Shown here: positions 21,089 through 28,890 of the stretch, piece by piece | How the letters are laid out: each line of letters begins with the position of its first letter | Numbering within the stretch: the stretch's first letter is position 1 | NCBI GenBank assembly: GCA_022703445.1 | Contig: JAKLDR010000033.1 | Span: 1 to 41,358, forward strand | Origin: Planctomycetota bacterium | GTDB lineage: Bacteria > Planctomycetota > SZUA-567 > JAKLDR01 | Reading direction: 5' to 3' | Length of the DNA: 41,358 nucleotides | The notes under the pieces: model-generated | What the model was told of the DNA's origin: nothing | Database searches by the model: none | The model's input: only the letters and a program-made list of their open reading frames with translations | Translations under genes and position numbers: made by a program

Positions 21089-21898
21089 GGAGGCCTTCTC
21101 GGCCGGAGGGCCGCGCGGGGCGTCGGGCGCGCCGGCGGCACGGCCCCGGGCCGGGTCGAACCGGTCGGGGATGGTCCACTTGACCTCGCGCTTCTCTCCG
21201 GCCTTGAGCTCCACCCCGCCGAGCTCGGCGGCGAAGTTCCAGTTCCAGCCGGCGAACTCCCTGGCGGTCTCCACCAGGTAGCGGCGGAGGACCTTGTGAC
21301 CGCCGTTCTCGCGCTGCCAGGTGCCGTAGACCTTCTCGTAGCTCCAGCGCTCCACGCGCCAGGTGACGATGCCCGGCTTCAGGCTCGTGTCCCCGCGGCG
21401 GATCAGCTCGACGAGCGCGAACGCGCGATCGCCGCCGCCGGCCAGATCGATGATCCGTTTCTCGTCCTCGTAGGTCTTGACGCCCCTGAAAAGCTCGGCG
21501 ATCTTCTCGCGGTCCTCGGCGGTCAGGGCCTCGGCCGGCTTGGCGCCGGGGGTGGCGAGCGTGTAGCCCTCGAACTTGCCGGTCTTGGTCTCGACGTAGA
21601 GGTCGTAGGCGCCGGGGGCGAGGTTCGCGATGCTCCACTTGCCGGGCGCGCCGTCGACGGGCTTGCCATCGACCGCCCGGATGTGCACTTCCTTGGCGAC
21701 CAGCTTTTGGGGCAGGCTGCGGTCCAGGGCCTGGACCTTGACGACTTCGGCCGCGCGCTCCGCGGGAACCAGCTCCAGCACGACCTGACCGGCGTCAGCG
21801 GCCAACGCCGGGACGGCCACCGACGCGGCCAGCGCCGCGGCGGCCAAAGCCGCCCTTCTGGCAACTGCATTCTGGCAACTGGCCACTGCCGTCGTCAT
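21080..21898 (-). CDS. Secreted protein of unknown function
   Basis: 272 residues. A signal peptide covers about 1-34 (hydrophobic AAALAASVAVP, cleavage after ALA). A small beta-sandwich-like part follows (about 35-120), with KWSIANLAPGAYDLYVETKTG resembling the regulatory-like Ig folds of carboxypeptidase type. The rest is mixed alpha/beta with many Trp and Glu residues. I know no family for it. The start overlaps the stop of the DUF47/PhoU-like gene (ATGA), so it is coupled to phosphate-related genes; secA follows 38 bases downstream. Oddly, both its first codons and its stop region lie in 7-bp-periodic repeat DNA; the signal peptide's Cys-Gln-Asn-Ala-Val stretch is encoded by that repeat. 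Confidence 0.75.
   Translation of the reverse strand: MTTAVASCQNAVARRAALAAAALAASVAVPALAADAGQVVLELVPAERAAEVVKVQALDRSLPQKLVAKEVHIRAVDGKPVDGAPGKWSIANLAPGAYDLYVETKTGKFEGYTLATPGAKPAEALTAEDREKIAELFRGVKTYEDEKRIIDLAGGGDRAFALVELIRRGDTSLKPGIVTWRVERWSYEKVYGTWQRENGGHKVLRRYLVETAREFAGWNWNFAAELGGVELKAGEKREVKWTIPDRFDPARGRAAGAPDAPRGPPAEKASGN
21856..21890. repeat. Heptad half-array inside the 5' end of the secreted-protein gene
   Basis: Minus strand, five phased units: GGCAGTG, GCCAGTT, GCCAGAA, TGCAGTT, GCCAGAA. They share the core CAG at fixed positions. The array encodes residues 4-14 of the secreted protein. Confidence 0.5.
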
Positions 21899-22569
21899 CT
21901 GCTCCCCAGAACCCTGGCCAGACCGTCGGCGGCGTTCTCCAGCTCGTCGGCGATCTCGCCCAGCTCCTTGATGATATTCATCAGGAAGAAGATGTCCATA
22001 GGACCGAGCCGGTCTTCCATGGCCAGCAGCCTCTTGAGCATGTCGTGCTGCTGCTCGTCGCACTCGAACTCGATGCGGGCCACGCCTTCCAGTGCGGCGA
22101 TCAGCTCGTGGATGTCGACGCTGCCGCCGCCGGGGCCTCCGTTGCCGGACAGCCTGGCAGTGACCGCAGTCAGCTCGGCGGCGCCGCGGGTTACCCTGGC
22201 CGCAAGTTGTCCGAATGAGGGGGCCAGCTCGACCGGCACCGGCGTGCAGCGCATGCCCATGAGCTTGCCGGCGTCCTGGGCGGCGTCGGCGATCTCGTCG
22301 AGGGAGTGCACCAGGTCCAGGATCTCGGTGCGCTCCACCGAGGAGAAAAGGCTGGTGGACAGGTGCTTGCGGATCTCCCGCTTGATGTCGTCGGCCTGGC
22401 CCTCCAGGGTATCGATCTGGCGGGTAACGGCCTCCAGCGCCACCCGGTCGCCGGCAACGAAGGCGGCCACCATCGCCGGCACCTGACCGACGCACTGCTC
22501 GACCTTGAGCATCATCTCGTGGACCGGCCCGTAGGGCGACCGGCCGAAAATGCCGCCTATGGTTTTCAT
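21895..22569 (-). CDS. DUF47/TIGR00153-type PhoU-like protein
   Basis: 224 residues, all helical, cytoplasmic. The start MKTIGGIFGRSPYGPVHEMM, the acidic E-x3-D-type helices (for example DTLEGQADDIKREIRKHL and SLDEIADAAQDAGKL) and the length fit the DUF47 branch of PhoU-like proteins, which usually partner phosphate transporters and bind metal clusters. Here it follows a Na/Pi cotransporter gene by about 200 bases, which supports a role in tuning phosphate uptake. ATG 22569 is chosen because the family begins with a FGRSP-like sequence and GGGAGG precedes it; an upstream in-frame ATG (22608) would add 13 atypical residues. Its stop overlaps the next start. Confidence 0.87.
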   Translation of the reverse strand: MKTIGGIFGRSPYGPVHEMMLKVEQCVGQVPAMVAAFVAGDRVALEAVTRQIDTLEGQADDIKREIRKHLSTSLFSSVERTEILDLVHSLDEIADAAQDAGKLMGMRCTPVPVELAPSFGQLAARVTRGAAELTAVTARLSGNGGPGGGSVDIHELIAALEGVARIEFECDEQQHDMLKRLLAMEDRLGPMDIFFLMNIIKELGEIADELENAADGLARVLGSR

Positions 22570-22701
22570 GGTGGGGCAAGCCTCCCTAAACGTCCCCGAA
22601 TGAGCCATATCCTATCACGGAGGGGGGCAAAATCCAGAACTACACGCCAGAAGCGTCGCGCGCCTAGCCGCCAGGTCGCAGAGAACCAAACCGACGGATG
22701 G

Positions 22702-22729
22702 CCAAGCCGGTTGTTCCTGGCGGCTTTGG
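22702..22729 (-). terminator. Weak hairpin between the Na/Pi cotransporter and PhoU-like genes
   Basis: CCAAGCCG (22702-22709) pairs with CGGCTTTGG (22721-22729) with one bulged base. There is no clear T-run after it on the minus strand; it may attenuate or mark the 3' end of the transporter message. Confidence 0.3.
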
Positions 22730-22767
22730 GTCTTGGCGCGAGGCAACAGCCGACCAAGCCCTGGGGT

Positions 22768-24414
22768 CTAAGACTTTCCCTCCCCGCCCTTCACCACCCT
22801 CGCGATCTCCGCCCCCGCCCGGCGGATGTCGCGGAGGACCGCCAGGGCGTCGGGGTAGATCTTGGCGGTCTCGTCGGCGGCGGGCACCCCGCGGCCGAGC
22901 TGGTCGAAGTGTTCGGCCAGCAGTCGGCGGTGCTCGGCCTCGACCTCCTCGGATGGTATGGCGGGCGGCCCGGCCTGAGCGCCCTCGGCCTCCAGGGCTG
23001 CGCAGATGCGCGCGAGTTCGTCGGCGGCCGCCGTTCCGAAGCGGTGCAGCGCCGCCTGGCTTTCCATGCTGAACTCCAGGTCCTTGAAGGAGCGCTTGGA
23101 GGCGAGCCTGGCCAGGTCGCGGCTGACCAGGTCGCCGATCTCCTCGAAGAGCTTGGCGACATAGAGTGTCCGGGTGAGACGCTCGGCGTCCGGCCCGGCC
23201 AGGCCGTGGGCCGGCAGCTTGGCGAGGTACGAGCTCATGGTGGCGAAGGTCACGTCGATCTCGTCGTCCAGCGGCTTGAGACTCTCGATCCGCCGCTCGC
23301 CGCCCTCCTCGAGCGCCGCCAGGCCCTCCCGCACCAGGCGCTCGGTGCGCCGGCCCATGTCGGCGAGTTCCCGCCCCGCGGCCATCAGCGCCGCCGAGGG
23401 CGTGCCGCTCAGCGCCTTGCTGAGCCGCCGGGCCAGGCGCTCGGCCAGCCCCTCCTGAGCGGGCACGGCCCGCGCGAACAGGCTGGCCAGCCGCCCGGCT
23501 GGCAACAGGAAGACTACGGCCAGGACGGCGTTGTAGGCGGTGTGCATGTTGGCCACGGCCCGCGCCGGGCCGCCCCCGGCAGCGGCCGTGGCATCGACCG
23601 CAAGCTGCCCGAGGACTCCGGCGAAGGGCAGCATCAGAACCGCCCCGACCACCTTGAAGCCGACGTAGGCGGCGACCAGCCTGCGGCCCTCGCGGCCGGC
23701 GCTCAGCGTCGCAATGATCGCCGGGGCGGCAGTGCCCACGTTGATGCCGATGATCAGGGGCAGCACCTTCTCGGGCGGCAGAGGGTTGTCCGCTTGCCCG
23801 CCGCCCGCCGCCACCAGAGTCATGACGATGGCCACGGCGGCGCCGCTCGACTGGATCACCGCGGTCAGGGCCGCGGCCGCCAGGGCGGCCAGCACCGGCC
23901 GCCCGGCGAAGCCGGCCAGCAGGTCCCGCGCACCCTGGCTATCCCGCACCGGCGCGACGGCGTCGGTCATGAGGTGCATGCCGTAGAACATCAGGCCGAA
24001 GCCGGCCAGAACCCCGCCGAAACTCTTCCATGACTGCCAGCGCCCAAAGAGCACCAGCGGCACTCCGGCCATGACCGCCAGGAGTCCCCACCTGGCCACT
24101 GGGAAGGCCAGGAGCTGGGGGATGACCGTCGCCCCCACCGTGGCCCCCAGGAGGATGACCGCGCCCTGGCTCAGCGTGACGATGCCGGCGTCGGCCAGAC
24201 CCATGAGCACCACGGTCGCCGGGCCGGAGCTCTGCATCGGCCCGGTGACGGCCGCTCCGGCGCCCAGCGCCGTGATCGGGTTGCCCGCCAGGCGGGTCAT
24301 GGCCCAGCGCAGCCGTCCCCCCAGGACGCGTTTCAGGCCCTCGCCGAGCAGGTGGATGCCCAGGAGGAAAAGGGCGATGCCGCCGAGGAGCCAGTACCCG
24401 TTGGTCCAGCTCAA
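22768..24414 (-). CDS. Na+/phosphate cotransporter with fused PhoU-like domain
   Basis: 548 residues. The NptA/PiT-like membrane domain (about 1-310) contains two inverted copies of the substrate motif QSS (61-63 MQSSGPATV; 188-190 IQSSGAAVA), each preceded by several spans, as in SLC34-type transporters. The C-terminal 210 residues are helical and PhoU-like. It imports phosphate with sodium. The start appears to be TTG 24414: the first codons give MSWTNGYWLLGGIALFLLG, which matches the usual beginning of the family, and no in-frame ATG is upstream. A nine-codon reading frame (24440-24411) with its own GGGAG site ends inside this TTG, so start use may depend on re-initiation. Heptad array C lies upstream. 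Confidence 0.9.
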   Translation of the reverse strand: MSWTNGYWLLGGIALFLLGIHLLGEGLKRVLGGRLRWAMTRLAGNPITALGAGAAVTGPMQSSGPATVVLMGLADAGIVTLSQGAVILLGATVGATVIPQLLAFPVARWGLLAVMAGVPLVLFGRWQSWKSFGGVLAGFGLMFYGMHLMTDAVAPVRDSQGARDLLAGFAGRPVLAALAAAALTAVIQSSGAAVAIVMTLVAAGGGQADNPLPPEKVLPLIIGINVGTAAPAIIATLSAGREGRRLVAAYVGFKVVGAVLMLPFAGVLGQLAVDATAAAGGGPARAVANMHTAYNAVLAVVFLLPAGRLASLFARAVPAQEGLAERLARRLSKALSGTPSAALMAAGRELADMGRRTERLVREGLAALEEGGERRIESLKPLDDEIDVTFATMSSYLAKLPAHGLAGPDAERLTRTLYVAKLFEEIGDLVSRDLARLASKRSFKDLEFSMESQAALHRFGTAAADELARICAALEAEGAQAGPPAIPSEEVEAEHRRLLAEHFDQLGRGVPAADETAKIYPDALAVLRDIRRAGAEIARVVKGGEGKS

Positions 24415-24440
24415 AGGCGCATCCCGATCTTGTCGCCCAT
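24411..24440 (-). promoter_or_regulatory. Possible leader ORF coupled to the TTG start of the Na/Pi transporter
   Basis: GGGAG, then ATG at 24440, nine codons (MGDKIGMRL) and TGA at 24413-24411 overlapping the transporter TTG (TTTGA). The layout suits translational coupling, but the ORF is short and could be chance. Confidence 0.3.
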
Positions 24441-24464
24441 CGCGTCTCCCGCAACCTTCAGCGG

Positions 24465-24571
24465 CTGAATGCAGAGTGTGGAATTATGAATGATGAATGA
24501 GGTGGGCAGACGAAGCTTGCGACGCGCCCCCTGCCGTGTTTCAGCATTCATAGTTCATCATTCGGCATTCG
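24465..24571. repeat. Inverted heptad array C (GAATGNN type)
   Basis: Left arm from 24467: GAATGCA, GAGTGTG, GAATTAT, GAATGAT, GAATGAG. Right arm 24537-24571; its complement reads GAATGCC, GAATGAT, GAACTAT, GAATGCT, GAAACAC. The spacer is about 35 bases. The right arm touches the stop codon of the PilZ gene; the left arm lies about 50 bases before the Na/Pi transporter start. Confidence 0.8.
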
Positions 24572-24976
24572 CTAAGGCATCTGCGCCCGAATGACGAATT
24601 TGAAAAGCCTGTCAAGGTGATCCTTGGTGATCTCCCTGAAGCGCAGGCCCATGGAGCAGCGCTGGCTGCGTTCGTCGATGGCCTCTATCCAGGCGGTGCG
24701 GGTCAGAGCCTTGACCGGCTCGGCCTCGCCCGGCAGGAAGAGATTGATGCCGACCACGATCCGTTCCATGAGCAGCCCGGTGATCCAGTCGGAGTTGGGC
24801 ATCTGCCCGACGAGCAGTATTCCCGCCCCCGAGATGTTGCTGGTGGTGCCGTCGAAGACCTCGTCGGTCACCAGGGTCTGATCCTGGCTGAGGAACTTGT
24901 ACTTCACGGGCAGATCGGCCCTGACCCGCACAAATTCGCGGCGTTCCGGGTCGAACGAACGAGAGATCAGTGCCAC
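24572..24976 (-). CDS. PilZ-domain protein
   Basis: 134 residues forming a single PilZ domain. The c-di-GMP motifs are visible: RREFVRVR near residue 12 (RxxxR) and TSNISGAGILL around residue 45 (the (D/N)xSxxG motif), followed by beta strands ending in CSMGLRF. It is expected to bind c-di-GMP in the cytoplasm and act on an unknown partner. GTG 24976 is supported by AGGAGGG eight bases upstream. It has its own promoter at 25010-25037 and may read through array C into the Na/Pi transporter gene. Confidence 0.88.
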   Translation of the reverse strand: MALISRSFDPERREFVRVRADLPVKYKFLSQDQTLVTDEVFDGTTSNISGAGILLVGQMPNSDWITGLLMERIVVGINLFLPGEAEPVKALTRTAWIEAIDERSQRCSMGLRFREITKDHLDRLFKFVIRAQMP

Positions 24977-25009
24977 GGGATCAGCCCTCCTGGTTGCGAA
25001 GCGGCACTG

Positions 25010-25037
25010 ATTCTAGGCGCGCCAGGACCGTTGGCAA
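25010..25037 (-). promoter_or_regulatory. Sigma-70-type promoter for the PilZ gene
   Basis: Minus strand: TTGCCA (25037-25032), 16-base spacer, TAGAAT (25015-25010), about 34 bases before the GTG start. Confidence 0.6.
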
Positions 25038-25077
25038 GGATATTGGGACAAGCCCGAGGACCGGTCACCAGAAAGAG

Positions 25078-25107
25078 CCGGCCGGCGCCTGCGTGAGCGC
25101 CGGCCGG
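25078..25107 (-). terminator. Strong hairpin terminator after the serine hydrolase-RCC1 gene
   Basis: CCGGCCGGCGC (25078-25088) and GCGCCGGCCGG (25097-25107) form an 11-bp perfect stem with an 8-base loop. On the minus strand it is followed by CTCTTTCT. It lies about 30 bases past the stop of the RCC1-repeat gene and before the PilZ promoter. Confidence 0.6.
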
Positions 25108-25138
25108 ACGATTGCCGCCTGCGGGCTGACCGCGTTCG

Positions 25139-27580
25139 TCAGGGCGCGGCCGCCAGGATGGTCTGGTTGCCGCCGGCCGCGACGGACACCGCCCCGGACA
25201 CCCCCGTCATCGCCACCGCGCTCAGCCGCTTGGTGGTGGTCCCGTCTCCCAGCTGGCCGCTGGCGTTCGAGCCCCAGGCCTTGGCCGTCCCGTCACTCAG
25301 CCGCACCACGCTGTGCCCGCTACCCGCCGCCACCGACAGCGCCCCGCTCACCCCGCTGACCGCCACTGGCGTCTTCCGCGTCGTCGTCGTGCCGTCACCC
25401 AACTGCCCGTTGCTGTTCCGGCCCCACGACTTCACCGTCCCGTCCGCCAGCACCGCCAGCGTGTGGTATCCTCCGCCGGCCACCGCGCTCACCCCGGACC
25501 CCAGCCCCGTAACCGCCACCGGCGCCTTCCGGCCCGTCGTCGTCCCGTCACCCAGCTGCCCGTAGGCGTTGTCGCCCCAGGCCATCGCCGCCCCTGCCGT
25601 CGTCACCGCCAGCGAGTGCGTCAGCCCCGCCGCAATCCGCGCCACACCGGACCCCAGCCCCGTAACCGCCACCGGCGTCTTCCGCGTCGTCGTCGTACCG
25701 TCACCCAGCTGCCCCTTGCCGTTCGCCCCCCACGCCAGCACCGCCCCGCCCGAGGTCAGCGCCAGCGAGTGCGTCCCGCCGGCCGCTATCGCCGCAACCC
25801 CGACGAGCCCCGGCACCGCCGTCGGCACCAGCCGCATCGTCGTCGTCCCGTCACCCAGCTGCCCGCTCTTGTTCACGCCCCACGCCCTGACCGTCCCGTC
25901 GGACAGCAGCGCCAGCGAGTGCCCGTTGCCGGCAGCCACCGCCACCACCCCAGTGAGACCAGGCACCGCCACCGGCGTCAGCCGCGTCGTCTTCGTCCCG
26001 TCGCCCAGCTGACCGGATGTGTTCAAACCCCACGCCAGCACCGTGCCGTCCGCCTTCAGCGCCAGCGTGTGCGACTGACCGCTCGCCACCGCCACCACGC
26101 CCGCGGCCCCGGCCGCGTCCACCACCGTCTTCCGCGCCGTCGTCGTCCCGTCACCCAGCTGCCCGTAACTGTTCGCACCAGCCCCCTTCGCCTGGCCGCT
26201 GGGCGGAGGCGCCGTGACGTTGATCGTCACTGAGGTCATGGCGAAGGTGCCCTTGCAGTCGGTGACGTTCAGGACGACTTCGTAGCTCCCAGGTTCAGAG
26301 AAAGTCCGGCTGGTGGTGCTGCCCAGCACCGCCTCGCTGCCGAAATCCCACACGCAGGTCAGGGCGTCGCCCTCCGGATCGGTCGACCCGGAAGCGCTGA
26401 AACTTACAGTCAGCGGCGCCCAGCCCGTGAGCGTGCTTGCCGCGATCGCCGCCGAGGGCTTGGCCGGCTCGCCCACCGCGTCGATGGCGTCGCGGATGGC
26501 CTGGATCACTTTCAGGTTGTTCTGGCTGGTCTTGGTGCCCCCGTTGGGCGAGTCAAACATGTAGATGATCCCGCGGAGGTTGCGTTTGCGGTCGATCCAA
26601 GGCCAGGTGCCGAACCCCCCTGGGCTGGCCACCTCGATGGCCTCCTTGGACTGCGGGTAGTTGGGATCGTCGACCATGATCCAGGAGGCGGTGCCGTAGT
26701 CCGGCTTGGTGTTGTTGGGGTAGATCTCGGGCGGATCCGGACAGGGGCTGTAGTGCTCCGGCAGGTCGCGGGTCTGGTTGACCAGGAAGTGCCGCATCGA
26801 ACGCGGCGGGAGGTAGACCTGTCCTTCCGGCGTGACTCCGCCATTCATCAACGTCTTGAGGAAGCGCAGGTAGGCCCGAGCCGTGCCCTGAACGCCCGCA
26901 CCGATGACGGGATTCTTGTCGCTGAAGTAGTTGTAGTCGCAGTTGGCCATGCCCACCGGCGTGAACAGTTCATCGGCAGCGATCGTCCGCCACGAGCGCC
27001 CCTGTGGGTCAACCAGTTCGCAGATCCGACCGACGGCCTGCAGTCCGTTGCCTTCGTAGGCCAGCTTGGTGCCGGGGGGAAAGGCCAGGGGAACATCGAC
27101 GGGGATCTTCTTGACCGTCTGCTCAAGGGTCATAAACGGATTCATCTGCCAGTCGTACTGCTGGGTTGAATAGAGCCCCGCCTTCATTGAGCAGCACTGT
27201 TGGATGGTCACGCTGCCGGTGACGCCGTTCTGGTTGCTGTAGTCGTTGAAGAAGGGCAGGTACTTGCCAACCTCGTCTTCGAACGTGAAGAGCCCCTTCT
27301 CGTGCATGCGTAGGATGATCGCTCCGGACAGCCACTTCGTGCAGGAGGCCAGCCCGTACTTGGTGTCCTCCTGCGTCGCCCCGGCCTGGTAGCGGAAGAT
27401 CTCCCGGTCGCCCTGCTGGACCACCACAAGGACGTTGCCGCCGGCGTAGAGGGCCAGGTTGTCGGACAGCTGTTTGGTAGCGGCGGAGAAGTCGTATTCC
27501 GACGCCGCGGCCTGCGCCGACCTCAGGCCGCAGCCCAGGACCAGGAGACTCAGGAGGACTCGCCAAACCAACTGACTCAT
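25139..27580 (-). CDS. Secreted serine hydrolase fused to PKD domain and seven RCC1 repeats
   Basis: 813 residues. The signal region (about 1-24) has LVLGC, a possible lipobox (C17). A class-C beta-lactamase/esterase-type domain spans about 30-370: S79-x2-K82 (SCTK) supplies the nucleophile and general base. The usual Tyr-x-Asn is shifted to YEGN (Y175), and the usual HxG-like strand reads GGFGT near 321, so classical beta-lactamase activity is doubtful. A PKD domain follows (about 374-456). Residues 466-813 are seven RCC1-type units of 50-51 residues, each with G-x-N-x2-GQLGDGT and HSLAL-like strands, enough for one complete seven-bladed propeller. ATG 27580 has AAAGGGA upstream. Probably surface-located. 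A sigma-54-type promoter precedes it. Confidence 0.85.
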   Translation of the reverse strand: MSQLVWRVLLSLLVLGCGLRSAQAAASEYDFSAATKQLSDNLALYAGGNVLVVVQQGDREIFRYQAGATQEDTKYGLASCTKWLSGAIILRMHEKGLFTFEDEVGKYLPFFNDYSNQNGVTGSVTIQQCCSMKAGLYSTQQYDWQMNPFMTLEQTVKKIPVDVPLAFPPGTKLAYEGNGLQAVGRICELVDPQGRSWRTIAADELFTPVGMANCDYNYFSDKNPVIGAGVQGTARAYLRFLKTLMNGGVTPEGQVYLPPRSMRHFLVNQTRDLPEHYSPCPDPPEIYPNNTKPDYGTASWIMVDDPNYPQSKEAIEVASPGGFGTWPWIDRKRNLRGIIYMFDSPNGGTKTSQNNLKVIQAIRDAIDAVGEPAKPSAAIAASTLTGWAPLTVSFSASGSTDPEGDALTCVWDFGSEAVLGSTTSRTFSEPGSYEVVLNVTDCKGTFAMTSVTINVTAPPPSGQAKGAGANSYGQLGDGTTTARKTVVDAAGAAGVVAVASGQSHTLALKADGTVLAWGLNTSGQLGDGTKTTRLTPVAVPGLTGVVAVAAGNGHSLALLSDGTVRAWGVNKSGQLGDGTTTMRLVPTAVPGLVGVAAIAAGGTHSLALTSGGAVLAWGANGKGQLGDGTTTTRKTPVAVTGLGSGVARIAAGLTHSLAVTTAGAAMAWGDNAYGQLGDGTTTGRKAPVAVTGLGSGVSAVAGGGYHTLAVLADGTVKSWGRNSNGQLGDGTTTTRKTPVAVSGVSGALSVAAGSGHSVVRLSDGTAKAWGSNASGQLGDGTTTKRLSAVAMTGVSGAVSVAAGGNQTILAAAP
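25191..26190. repeat. Tandem 150/153-bp coding repeats (RCC1 blades)
   Basis: The DNA of the seven RCC1 units is itself repetitive. A conserved CCCGTCACCCAGCTG-like block recurs near 25241, 25391, 25544, 25697, 25847, 25997 and 26147, at intervals of 150 or 153 bases. All intervals are multiples of three. Confidence 0.75.
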
Positions 27581-27602
27581 CAGAAGATCCCTTTCATCAC
27601 GC

Positions 27603-27648
27603 CGGCTTCGCCCCCGAAGCCGCCGGATAGGTGCAAGTGCCATGCCAA
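27603..27648 (-). promoter_or_regulatory. Sigma-54-type promoter followed by a 5'-UTR hairpin
   Basis: Minus strand 27648-27632 reads TTGGCATGGCACTTGCA, matching the -24/-12 consensus YTGGCACG-N4-TTGCW at all but one position, with the required 10 bases between GG and GC. Transcription would begin near 27622, where CGGCTTCG-CCCC-CGAAGCCG (27603-27622) would form an 8-bp hairpin at the very 5' end of the serine hydrolase mRNA. A 10-bp palindrome CTTCTAGAAG (27683-27692) about 35 bases upstream could be an activator site. Confidence 0.5.
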
Positions 27649-27772
27649 TCTACAGATAGGCTCAAGCCTCCAGATCGCGTTACTTCTAGAAGAACTGGAT
27701 CGCCGTTATCTCCCACTGCACATGTGGGGAAAAGGCTCTCCTGTGGGATTTCAGCACAAGCACCCTTTATCC

Positions 27773-27800
27773 TTGCCGGGGCAGCGGTGCGAGCTATAAT
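27773..27800 (+). promoter_or_regulatory. Sigma-70-type promoter for ilvC
   Basis: TTGCCG (27773-27778), 16-base spacer, TATAAT (27795-27800). The ilvC start is about 54 bases downstream. Confidence 0.7.
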
Positions 27801-27853
27801 CTTCCGGCAGAACCGGCCGCGGAACGGCCGCCGAGAAAGGAAAGAGGAGAGTA

Positions 27854-28864
27854 ATGGCCGCCAAGATCTACTACCAGAAGGACGCCCGCCCCAAGCTGCT
27901 CAAGGGCCAGACCATCGGCATCGTCGGATACGGCTCGCAGGGCCACGCCCAGGCGCTCAACCTGCGCGACAGCGGCTACCGGGTGCTGGTCTCCGACGTG
28001 GAGGGCACCTACAACTGGCGGCTGGCCAAGAAGCACGGCTTCAATCCCGTTGGCGCCGCCGAGCTGGCCGATCGCGCCGACTACATCCAGATGCTCATCC
28101 CCGACGTCATCCAGGGCAAGGTCTACCAGAAGGACTTGGCGCCCTGCATGGGCCCGGGCAAGGTGCTGGGCTTCAGCCATGGCTTCAACATCCGCTACGG
28201 CATCATCAAGCCCCCCAAGGGCGTCGACGTGGTCATGATCGCCCCCAAGGGCCCGGGGCATCTGGTGCGCAGCGAATACCAGAAGGGTGGCGGCGTGCCC
28301 TGCCTGCTGGCCGTAGAGCGCAACGCCAGCGGCCGGGCCAAGGATCTGGCCCTGGCCTACGCCTGGGGCATCGGCGGCACCCGTGCCGGCGTGATCCAGA
28401 CCACCTTCACCGAGGAGACCGAGACGGACCTCTTCGGCGAGCAGGCAGTGCTCTGCGGCGGCGCCTCGGAGCTGGTCAAGGCCGGTTTCCAGACCCTGGT
28501 CCAGGCCGGCTACCAGCCGGAGATCGCCTACTTCGAGTGCCTCCACGAGCTCAAGCTGATCGTCGACCTCTTCTACCGCGGCGGCATCTCCTACATGCGC
28601 TACTCGGTTAGCGACACCGCCGAGTACGGCGACTACACCCGCGGGCCGAGGATCATCACCGACGCCACCCGCAAGGAGATGAAGAAGATCCTGGCCGAGA
28701 TCCGCAACGGTTCCTTCGCCAAGGAGTGGATGGCCGAGGCCGGCCGCGGCTCCGCCAAACTCCTGGCCAAGCGCAAGGCCGAGCGGGACATCGCCATCGA
28801 ACAGGTCGGCCGCCGCCTCCGCAAGATGATGACCTGGCTCGATCCGGTCGAGCCGCCCAAGTAA
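27854..28864 (+). CDS. ilvC: Ketol-acid reductoisomerase, class I
   Basis: 336 residues. Converts acetolactate (or acetohydroxybutyrate) to the dihydroxy acid in valine/isoleucine synthesis. The Rossmann loop GYGSQGHAQA is intact, as are the catalytic residues expected from class I enzymes: H109 (FSHGF), K132 (APKGPG), D192 and E196 (ETDLFGEQ), E228 and E232 (YFECLHELK) and S253 (YSVSDTAEYG). The cofactor loop after strand beta-2 is unusual: SDVEGT (47-52) replaces the NADPH-type GLRxGS, removing the phosphate-binding Arg and adding acidic residues. That suggests NADH use. AGAGGAG precedes the ATG. No other branched-chain gene is adjacent; a small helical protein and a phosphoesterase follow in the same direction. 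Confidence 0.96.
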   Translation: MAAKIYYQKDARPKLLKGQTIGIVGYGSQGHAQALNLRDSGYRVLVSDVEGTYNWRLAKKHGFNPVGAAELADRADYIQMLIPDVIQGKVYQKDLAPCMGPGKVLGFSHGFNIRYGIIKPPKGVDVVMIAPKGPGHLVRSEYQKGGGVPCLLAVERNASGRAKDLALAYAWGIGGTRAGVIQTTFTEETETDLFGEQAVLCGGASELVKAGFQTLVQAGYQPEIAYFECLHELKLIVDLFYRGGISYMRYSVSDTAEYGDYTRGPRIITDATRKEMKKILAEIRNGSFAKEWMAEAGRGSAKLLAKRKAERDIAIEQVGRRLRKMMTWLDPVEPPK

Positions 28865-28890
28865 GACAGGCAGGGGCGGAGACAGCGTTT

